A stretch of 35,414 nucleotides of DNA. It comes from Gracilaria caudata. Its lineage: Eukaryota > Rhodophyta > Florideophyceae > Gracilariales > Gracilariaceae. Shown here piece by piece: positions 28,838 through 35,414 of this stretch. Within the stretch, counting starts at the first letter, position 1, and each line of letters opens with the position of its first letter. The stretch spans positions 1 to 35,414 of the forward strand of contig JASCIV010000169.1 in the NCBI GenBank assembly GCA_030374735.1, given 5' to 3'. The position numbers and the translations under genes were made by a program. A model generated the notes under the pieces. That model saw nothing but the letters and a program-made list of their open reading frames with translations, was not told the origin of the DNA and ran no database searches.

Positions 28838-29013
28838 CATAGATTCTCCGCTTGCTGTAGACTTGCCGCCCCCACTAACGATTGCGCGAGTTCCACGCCC
28901 GTTTTGGCAGCATCATGCTGATGATGCTGCTTTCTACCTTTTTTAATGTTTACCGAAAGGTCCGTCGTGGCCTCTGACAAGTATCGGATAGCTGACGGTG
29001 ACCTGGTCCGCAT
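28771..29013 (-). CDS. Short helical open frame (tentative)
   Basis: An ATG frame of 80 codons with a helix-forming stretch (AAKTGVELAQSLVGAASLQQ). A possible donor GTATGG at its end suggests it might continue. No family recognised. Its start codon lies inside the inverted repeat at 29008-29038. Confidence 0.22.
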   Translation of the reverse strand: MRTRSPSAIRYLSEATTDLSVNIKKGRKQHHQHDAAKTGVELAQSLVGAASLQQAENLCHESTREMAKAIPFTPSTLVWK

Positions 29014-29038
29014 GGATCATCTTATACGATCCATGCGG
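29008..29038. repeat. Perfect inverted repeat, 11-bp arms
   Basis: CCGCATGGATC (29008-29018) and GATCCATGCGG (29028-29038) are exact reverse complements around a 9-nt loop. As RNA it would form a stable hairpin on either strand. Confidence 0.8.
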
Positions 29039-29378
29039 GGTCTGCATTGCGGGCCATCTCCCCGTCTGCTATCGTGGCCATGAGAGCTCAAGAGCTTGGA
29101 GCAAAGTACAATCCTTGGGAAACCTTTTTTTGCAGTAGAACTGTTTCGTATGTACGAAGCGTACAGTAGCTTCTTACGCGAACCACCCACTTGGCAGGGG
29201 GATATGATCTCTGAATCAACTTCTGTTGAGAGCCCATACTTCACCAGTGTTTGTCTGATAGAATTTCCTACAAGGTATCTCGGATACATTAGCAAAAGGT
29301 TCATTCTTGAGTTCTCTACCGCCAAAAGCTTTTACTTGTTGGCCTCTCAGATACCCGCCAACAGGCTTGATCGATACA

Positions 29379-30028
29379 ATGACGGCCATACAGGCGCAAC
29401 AACTCGATCTATCACTCTATCGCATTCGCAAGTGTAACAAACCATGCGACGCGCAACATCTACACGCCCTCGTAACTCAACTGGCGCAAGACCATCAACT
29501 GCCTAACGAAGTTACAATACCAGTCGAACGTCTACGACGCGACGGCTTTGAGACCTCTACTCCGCTCTTTCACTCAGCGTTTGCAGAGTTTAATCTCAAC
29601 CACAACTGGGTACCAGTTGGTTGCGTCGTTTGGTACTTCGCCTACGACACTTGGAAAGGAAAAACCACCTTCCTAGAAACATGTACGTTCTGTTTCATCT
29701 TGGAACCAGCCCCTAGTTTTCATTTTCCAAAAGCTCCTCGCCAGTTGACCTTTAACATTTTGTGCGCTACTTGTTCGAACACACTAAAACAGGGTTTGTG
29801 CAATCCGAGCATCGCAGAAAAGGATTAGGTCGTAAACTATTTGCGCTATGTGTCAAAGAAGCGTACCAAGCCGGCAGCGCCTTCGTGGAGTGGGTCGTCA
29901 TGCGCTCCAACATGCGCGCAAAACAGAAATTCAAATCTATGGGCGCTCACTTCCCCGATAACGATGAATGGCAAATAATGAGAATGGATTCTGATGCAAT
30001 CGACACCTTCATGGCAAACCCTCTGTGA
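29379..30028 (+). CDS. GNAT acetyltransferase, diamine/polyamine type
   Basis: Transfers an acetyl group from acetyl-CoA to an amine; the layout fits the spermidine/spermine (SSAT) branch of GNAT, but the substrate is inferred. Exon 1 (29379-29682) gives the N-terminal part with VGCVVWYFAYDTWKGKTTFLE. A 110-nt intron (29683-29792) must be removed to join LET to WFVQSEHRRKGLGRKLF. This aligns position by position with the family LEDLYVxPExRGxGIG block, where RRKGLG binds the CoA pyrophosphate. The C-terminal half has VEWVVMRSNMRAKQKFKSMG, the usual Val-Asn-Ala-Phe-Tyr-Gly region with Lys for Tyr. 179 residues, close to SSAT length. Convergent with the PWI gene. Confidence 0.87.
29683..29792 (+). 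other. Intron of the GNAT gene
   Basis: 110 nt, donor GTACGT, TTTAAC branch-like motif near 29751, acceptor AAACAG. It splits a Trp codon (T|GG) and restores the acetyl-CoA motif. Confidence 0.85.
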
Positions 30029-30354
30029 CAAAAAAAAGTGGAAAGCACCGCATTCCGGAAACATAGAAAAACATAAACAAGTACCAGTGTACGAAACAAG
30101 AAGAAAAAGAATCCATCGCATACATGTGTAGCTTCATGCTGCTAACAGTCATTGAACGCAGTATAAAATACCCTGAAAGCAAGCGCGGAACGCGTGAAAC
30201 TCGCATCCTTTCTTGCTCCAATATGCCTTTAACTTACCGTGGCAGAAACTGTTCAAAGAGTTATCACGAGGTGCTACTGGATCCATAAATGCCATATGAT
30301 TAGACTCAGATCAAACGATTAACTGGTTAGTTCATTTTGCAGCGTTGGACACTT
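30029..30354. other. Convergent 3' spacer
   Basis: About 330 AT-richer bases between two convergent genes. No gene or repeat seen. Confidence 0.45.
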
Positions 30355-31746
30355 TCATTTCAGAGATGGAGTCTTCTTCAAGCTAGCCAACGCCTTCGAA
30401 CGTAAATGCTGCAGTTTCGTTGTAGCCTCCTGTCCTTTGCTGTCCAATGAAGAGCCCGGCCCAGGCGGAGGACTAGGTTTCGGTTCAACTTCGTCACCAT
30501 CTGCAGCTGCCTCAAAGTTTCGCTTTTTATCGTCATCAACAGCAGAGCGCGGTCCACGAGGAGATGGTACTGTCGCACTATATCGAGCGCCTCCATCATA
30601 TCCGCGCCGTGTCGCGCCCTCTTCGTCACGCGGTCTCCGAGAAAGCTCGTTTCTCAGGTCTCTCGGCCTTTCCATTCTCTCGTGACGAATGGGACTACGG
30701 TCGTGATCGCGGTCGCGATCGCGATCGCGGTCACGATCGTCTAAATTCCGTCGATCTGGTGGTCGACCGTACGGACTGCGATCAAGTCTCTCACCATATC
30801 TATGATCTGGCCTCCGGTGGGCGGGTGGAGGAGATCGATCTCGTTCCTCGGGGTGCCTCCCATTGGGGTAGCGGCTCATGGGCGGCGCATATCTACGGGA
30901 ATCTCTCTCACCGTAGTAACGCTCTCTATCGGACTCTTCGTCAGAGTAGCGGTGCCTGCGACGGCGTTTCCGAGGGCGTCGACCGCGATCATCATCTTCA
31001 GAATCGCTTTCAGCACCATAGCGACGATCAACACGACGATCACGGTCTGCTCGCTTCCGACGTCTTCTCGAACGACGTTCATGCTTCCTTCGTTCACGCG
31101 ACTCTTGACGAGCATAGCGTCGCATAGAAGAGCTGGACACTGAACGAGATCGATTGGTTCTAGTTGGCCTTCGACGATGAAGGCGTGATCTACCGTCGGA
31201 CACAGACGCATCGGAAGACGCGCGAGACTGAGCATGCGGGTTATCACGGCCGTTCTGCGTGTTGGGTGGCGCGGGTGGAAGGCGGGGCTCAGGTTGTGCA
31301 CGGATGTACTTCCACATCTTGTCGATGAAGAGCTCAGGGTCGCCGACGAATGGTGAGAGAGATGTTTTAACCGCATCTTTCTGACGATTTCCAGGCGCCT
31401 TGAGATGAGCCACGCAAACCGCTATGAGAACGTGTCGTTCGTCCGTGTGTAGAAAACGAAGCTTCTTACTGAGGTAGTATTTCACATCGTCCATATTGAA
31501 TTTGGGTAGAGCTTGCGGTGGCGGCGGGGAAGGAGAGCGCGGAGACAATTCAGGCGGATGGCTTGCTTCGTCGGAAGGCCGTCGTTTGGCAGAGGAGGCC
31601 GGGAGCGGCGGTTGGTCTCGAGAGTCTGCAGAGGGAGTTGTCGGGTCCTTTGGACGACGGCGAGGCTTTTGATTAGGAGAGGGTGGAACTTCCATTGGTT
31701 GTTGCGGGCGCCGTTGTGCCGGAGACGGTCGGCGTTGGGCGGTCAT
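30355..31746 (-). CDS. PWI-domain, RS/RD-rich nuclear protein (splicing-factor-like)
   Basis: A 463-residue nuclear-type protein. Residues 84-150 resemble a PWI domain, the nucleic-acid-binding fold of SRRM1, RBM25 and PRPF3: a starting helix NMDDVKYYLSKKLRFL and the closing DPELFIDKMWKYI with W145, equivalent to the family FVxxMWRLL. Before it is a Pro/Ser-rich region. After it come long Arg-Ser and Arg-Asp repeats (RRSRRRRKR, RDRDRDRDRDHDRS), then a Pro-rich end. This fits a pre-mRNA splicing or mRNA-export co-factor. The Asp-Arg run is encoded by near-palindromic CGATCG repeats at 30690-30745. Start ATG 31746. Only the PWI core is diagnostic. Confidence 0.78.
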   Translation of the reverse strand: MTAQRRPSPAQRRPQQPMEVPPSPNQKPRRRPKDPTTPSADSRDQPPLPASSAKRRPSDEASHPPELSPRSPSPPPPQALPKFNMDDVKYYLSKKLRFLHTDERHVLIAVCVAHLKAPGNRQKDAVKTSLSPFVGDPELFIDKMWKYIRAQPEPRLPPAPPNTQNGRDNPHAQSRASSDASVSDGRSRLHRRRPTRTNRSRSVSSSSMRRYARQESRERRKHERRSRRRRKRADRDRRVDRRYGAESDSEDDDRGRRPRKRRRRHRYSDEESDRERYYGERDSRRYAPPMSRYPNGRHPEERDRSPPPAHRRPDHRYGERLDRSPYGRPPDRRNLDDRDRDRDRDRDHDRSPIRHERMERPRDLRNELSRRPRDEEGATRRGYDGGARYSATVPSPRGPRSAVDDDKKRNFEAAADGDEVEPKPSPPPGPGSSLDSKGQEATTKLQHLRSKALASLKKTPSLK

Positions 31747-31904
31747 TAGTCTGATGGACGAGGACGTACTTTCAGAGAGTGCGTTCGGAATCGCGGCGGT
31801 TAGCGCTGGCAGGCCATGTGCGGCTGCAACGTTTGGTGTGTGGAAAGAAGGCAGATGCGCGCGATGCGCGCGGTGAAAGTGCCCTTGTAGAAGTGAAGCT
31901 GCGG

Positions 31905-32363
31905 ATGGCGTGGCGGTTGCCAGTGGCGACGGCGTTCGCCGGGCACAAATTTCGTGGATGCGAGGGAACGCTAACGCGATGGCGTACGACGTTGGACGAT
32001 GCTCGCAACGAAGGCAGCTTGCAAAGCGCTGTCAACATGAGACACGTGTCCCAACATTGCGCTTGGAGGATCAAGGCTGCAAATCAACGCCAATCAACGC
32101 GTGACAAGTATATGCTAGAAGTTTTGTTACCCTTGCTGAACGCAAGCGTTCTGAAGGTACCGACGGTACCGGTACCTTCGTATCTTCGAAAAAATGTAGG
32201 TCTCCTTCAAAGTCCCAAACGCAGATCCGTTTCGCTTCCAAAAGGAAGTCAGGCACACCACGGGAAGGCGGATCGCATGTGCCCCTTCGTATCTTATTGT
32301 TCTACCCTTTCATCTCTTGTATCTCTGTACCATCGAACCTTAACCAAAGGTACTGGGCACTAA
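31905..32363 (+). CDS. Uncharacterised open frame (tentative)
   Basis: First ATG in a frame open from 31752. The peptide (MAWRLPVATAFAGHKFRG, later DKYMLEVLLPLLNASVL) has no known family. It includes the GGTACC repeat. It would end 20 bases before the JMJD7 stop codon on the other strand. A minus frame over the first half is also open. Confidence 0.25.
   Translation: MAWRLPVATAFAGHKFRGCEGTLTRWRTTLDDARNEGSLQSAVNMRHVSQHCAWRIKAANQRQSTRDKYMLEVLLPLLNASVLKVPTVPVPSYLRKNVGLLQSPKRRSVSLPKGSQAHHGKADRMCPFVSYCSTLSSLVSLYHRTLTKGTGH
32153..32179. repeat. Triple GGTACC palindrome
   Basis: GGTACC occurs at 32156-32161, 32165-32170 and 32171-32176. GAAGGTACC (32153-32161) and GGTACCTTC (32171-32179) form a perfect 9-bp inverted repeat. 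It resembles the repeats at 19425-19511 and is followed, as there, by TTCGTAT. Confidence 0.6.
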
Positions 32364-32382
32364 CTGCTGCTTCGCTGTTTAT

Positions 32383-33569
32383 CTACTTTGTTTCGTTCGG
32401 CTCCTCGCAGTCAGTTTTTTCCCTCTCGGCAACCAGGCGTAGCCTTGAACAAAACTCCTTATAGATCCAATCTCTTCCAAAAGACATCTCGTACCAAAGA
32501 TTGATTGCTATCGTTATACCTTGTTGAGAGACTCGATGATCTTCGGCGTTTCAAAAAAGGTTTGGAGTGCAAAGTGGACAAAGCAAGAAACATGGAGAAA
32601 CAAGTTAGTGCTTAGAAAAATGTAAAGTGAAACAACTTTTGTTGCCAACGTACACCACAATGCAGGAATGTACAAAACATCACCTGGATGTAAGCAAACT
32701 TCCAAACAGCTCGCGTACTTTTCATCTATTGTATCTTCATCAATCCAGGCTGTCTCTCCGTCTTCCTTGACAAGCCTCCACCTATTAAAACGTGTTACAG
32801 GGTGGAACACATGTTCTGAGTCGCAGGTCTCTCTTGTCCCTTCCTTTTCGTAAACTTCATTGAAAGCGTCTGATGTTTTCCATCTTGCGTTTTGTAGAGA
32901 TGGTTTGCTCAAAACCGCAGCGTCACATGGCGGACGAAGTTGAAAGATCTTTGTCCCAGTTATAACAGTATATACATTCTCGTATGGATCGGCATGGGAG
33001 GTCGATACTGAACGGCCATCTCCGATCCATATGTTTCGCACGCTTGGTTGGGCATCGAACGCATCGCATGCGAACTGAAACAGTGATTCATCCATGTCAT
33101 CTTGCAGCTGTGGCATGTCATTGACCAAACTAGAATTCTGTGCAGAATAATATGGCACATGAGAACAATCGCATGACGAGTGTCGTTCGTGACATTCATG
33201 TGATAAAAGCTCATCGAGCAGCTGCGAGAAGGCATATTTGCGCAGCTCGGGCATACCAAACACAGCATGACGGTCGTCATACTTGGGAGGATGTATCTGA
33301 ACGACTGCATCAGCTCTTCCATTCGGTGTGTGTGTGACTTCTATTTGCTTCTGACCAACTGTGTTGCGCAAGTATGCAAAGTCATTCTCATGCCATAACG
33401 AAACGGCCTTCCACGATGCGGCAGCGGATCGCCAAACACATGGCAATGACTGACTAACATGGTTCCGCAAGAACGATAATGCCATCGGTTGAGTATGATA
33501 CTCTGTCACAGTGCATGGGAGCCACAACGATCGTGAATCTTCGTAAAGAGAGTCCAAAGTCTCCTGCAT
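32383..33569 (-). CDS. JMJD7: JMJD7-type JmjC lysyl hydroxylase
   Basis: A 2-oxoglutarate/Fe(II) oxygenase of the JMJD7 group; the human enzyme hydroxylates a lysine in the DRG GTPases. The cupin core is clear: NIWIGDGRSVSTSHADPYEN with iron ligands H192 and D194, VITGTKIFQLRPPCD, and HPGDVLYIPALW. The distal ligand comes only after removing a 113-nt intron (32653-32541), giving ALW|YHRVSQQGITIAINLWYEMS with H307, matching the family ALWFHHV...NFWYD block. Start ATG 33569 (MQETLDSLYEDSR), TAG at 32383, 357 residues. The ATG is followed by CAG and preceded by CTAAC, so it could instead be a 3' splice site for an upstream exon. Confidence 0.92.
32541..32653 (-). other. Intron of JMJD7
   Basis: 113 nt on the minus strand: donor GTACGT, branch motif CTAAC, acceptor CCGAAG. 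It splits a Tyr codon (T|AT) and restores the distal His of the iron site. Confidence 0.88.
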
Positions 33570-33581
33570 TGTTAGCCAAGC

Positions 33582-33953
33582 TCATCGCAAATTCACCAAG
33601 TGCGATTTGAGTATGTGTCCAATCAAGCCGTAGAGGTCGATACTGGGCTTGGACTCGCTGAAGTCCGTATCCAAAATGTCGTTCTTGCGAAGATGACGAT
33701 ACCCCCAAATGGATACAACGAAAGAGGGCGACGTGAAGACGAAACGAAATGCCCAGCAAGCATTTTTTTGAACTACTGAGATAGCATCGAACACATGCCA
33801 TGCATGACCGCGTCACCATGCCGCGACAAGTTGGAGATTGTTTTCCTCAGCTTTCATCTTGTGATTGAGTTCCCCATCCCAAGCTATCTTTTCCTCTCGT
33901 AGGCGCATGATGTGCACACATGACCATGCTAATTTCAACATCATGGTAAGCAT
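33582..33953 (-). other. Frame upstream of JMJD7 interrupted by TGA
   Basis: From ATG 33953 the frame is open for 46 codons (MLTMMLKLAWSC, then a charged helix), meets a TGA at 33815-33813, then is open for another 76 codons (HVFDAISVVQ, SIWGYRHLRKND) to a TGA at 33582. It stays in frame with the JMJD7 ATG 12 bases on. Both parts look protein-like. It may be an upstream exon, a separate small gene, a pseudogene or chance. Confidence 0.25.
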
Positions 33954-34033
33954 TCCACATTGCAGCACCCTTCTTCAAACAGGCTGACCTTTCCGTTTTT
34001 TGGCGTCTGCAACCTGCTTTCCTCTACCCTCTC

Positions 34034-34474
34034 TCAGAGGACACAATGCCTGCCAACGTCCCCTCTTTGGATAGAGAAGCACAACATCATCCAGTATTCG
34101 CAGTCGCCAGTTGCAGAAGCTTTAGTTATCATTGTGCGATCACGGCACTTGGCAAAACCTGACAACATGTCCAGCAAGGAACTGTGCAAGGACGACCGCT
34201 GCTTTTCGCTTTGTAATGCTTCCAACTACGGGAGTTTCTGGTTGTCCGGGAATAGACCAAACCAAAATCATTGGCCCTTTTCTTCACGAAGAGCGTTCAT
34301 TGGGGAGAGAATATCACGCTCAGGAATGTGCGAAAGCGTATCAAAACGTGACAAAAGACGTATCCTGACGCCTCGCGATAAAGGGTGCTGGACCGTAGCA
34401 GAGAAAACATGTAAATCATCATGATCTACATGATGTAGAACTGCACCGCCTATCGACAAATTTACTACGGTCAT
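34034..34474 (-). CDS. Uncharacterised minus-strand frames (tentative)
   Basis: ATG 34474 starts MTVVNLSIGGAVLHHVDHDD and runs 68 codons to 34268. A second frame (34225-34034) continues the same way. A GTGAAG donor and CAG acceptor could join them in phase. A plus-strand frame (33960-34424) is equally open. No family recognised. Confidence 0.2.
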
Positions 34475-35012
34475 GAGCTGCTAACCCCACCCGCTAGGCA
34501 TCGTGGTTCAGTATTAGGATTGATTAGACAACGCCCAGAGATGTTTGGGCCTTTCTGAGAGACAACTATCTTGGGAGGTGTAAAATGTTACTGCGAAAGT
34601 CAAGGACCAGGGGATCTGAAAGAGGATAAGGCTGTGGTCACGAATATAACATGGGAAATTGGCTTCATCCTACAGCTCGTACCCTCGTCCAAGATCATAT
34701 CAATAGATTCTGGCTCATGAAACTAACTTTCGGTTCGTAGGGAAAACGACATTGAGCAATGGTCGCCAATACGCCCCTCAGTTCATACACTCTTCCACGA
34801 GGACAATTAACGGAATGCATTAGGGTATCAGAGGGAATCCTTGAGGGGCCTTGCATCTTAGAGAGATGCAAGTGCGCTTATTTGTTTTTCATCAATCCCA
34901 GTTTCAGTTGCATGTCACAAATGGTTCAGCTTCGGTGGTACTCCAGATCAGACGGCTCATCTGATCAGAGTTTGGCTCCATCACCAAGGTTAAAGCAGTT
35001 TTTTAACGTTAG
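34475..35012. other. Region without a supported gene
   Basis: A plus frame at 34759-35100 shows no family. A 7-bp inverted repeat GATCAGA/TCTGATC lies near 34947-34968. Nothing else noted. Confidence 0.35.
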
Positions 35013-35261
35013 AAGTTTAAGTTGGTGGCCATCTCACTGGAAAGCATTCTGGATATGCCCCGCCTTCTTTCTCTGCTCACTCCGAGACAGATTCGGATAG
35101 GGTTGGCGGTGAAAAGTCAGACTCAGGTTGAAACCTCAAGGGCAGCCATACCGATCAACGGCTTTTTGGCCCTAATTGGCACAATTCATCAAAATGAAGC
35201 AACTCCTGCCCTGGATAATGATACGCTGCCACAAGGGTGCGCTGTTATGTTACATTGTTGA
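35013..35261 (+). CDS. Possible 3' exon, unknown protein
   Basis: After a CGTTAG that could be a splice acceptor, 82 codons are open to TGA 35261, with protein-like runs LVAISLESILDMPRLLSLL and AAIPINGFLALIGTIHQN. No family recognised and no upstream exon settled. Confidence 0.28.
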   Translation, partial: KFKLVAISLESILDMPRLLSLLTPRQIRIGLAVKSQTQVETSRAAIPINGFLALIGTIHQNEATPALDNDTLPQGCAVMLHC

Positions 35262-35378
35262 TGGTCGAGTCGAATACATTCCAGATCCCTATCCGATCAA
35301 TTGTCAAACGCGTGTCGCTTCTCTGCACATCCCTCTTCGAAACGAGAGCTGCAGAGTAGATAGATCGCATTAGTCATC

Positions 35379-35414
35379 ATGGCACCGAGCGGCAAGAAAT
35401 CTGCTAAAGACCTT
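35379..35414 (+). CDS. Start of a gene leaving the window
   Basis: ATG in a good context (CATCATGGC) opens a frame MAPSGKKSAKDL that runs off the end. The Lys-rich start recalls ribosomal or chromatin proteins, but twelve residues are too few to name it. Confidence 0.4.
   Translation, partial: MAPSGKKSAKDL

Noticed and set aside
1..35414. CRISPR array, prokaryotic operon or intact transposon
   Set aside because: No regularly spaced repeats, no ribosome-binding-site-led gene runs and no recognisable transposase or integrase were seen.

Overview
The window is nuclear DNA of a photosynthetic, probably unicellular eukaryote. Recognisable genes include SEC13, a BT1-type folate/biopterin transporter, a mitochondrial-type carrier, a peroxisomal glycolate oxidase ending in SKL, a JMJD7 hydroxylase and a PWI splicing protein. 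Two genes point to a plastid: a CCB2/CCB4-family cytochrome b6f assembly factor and an HLIP/one-helix chlorophyll-binding protein. Five spliceosomal introns of 70-113 nt are resolved; most have a CTAAC or CTGAC branch-point motif. The plastid-type proteins have basic N-termini without an obvious ER signal peptide. That fits a primary plastid, and a red alga is my best guess, but the sequence does not prove the lineage.

Layout. 1-3175: no secure gene; a cluster of palindromes, a strong inverted repeat and weak open frames. 3176-6851: SEC13 (-) and the BT1 transporter (+), divergent, each with one intron. 7069-9636: an SDR (-) and the CCB-type factor (+), divergent. 10726-13572: a phosphate-carrier-like protein (-) divergent from the HLIP-like gene (+), then a small orphan (-). 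14041-18664: a large acyltransferase-like/Egghead-like fusion protein (-), tRNA-Leu(AAG) (-) and glycolate oxidase (+). 18665-24330: repeats, a GT92 glycosyltransferase (-) and several unresolved frames. 24893-27380: two convergent orphan genes. 27614-29300: unresolved frames and repeats. 29379-33569: a GNAT acetyltransferase (+), a PWI/RS-rich protein (-) and JMJD7 (-). 33582-35414: unresolved frames and the first codons of a gene that leaves the window.

The well-supported genes tend to alternate as divergent pairs sharing 0.5-0.6 kb 5' regions and convergent pairs with short 3' gaps, so several promoters are probably bidirectional. The genes do not form one pathway. Loose themes are plastid biogenesis and photoprotection (CCB factor, HLIP), photorespiration (glycolate oxidase) and membrane or glycan chemistry (fusion protein, GT92, COPII SEC13). 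The most unusual gene is the 1001-residue fusion at 14041-17046. Several coding regions stay open because splicing or frameshifts could not be settled by eye.
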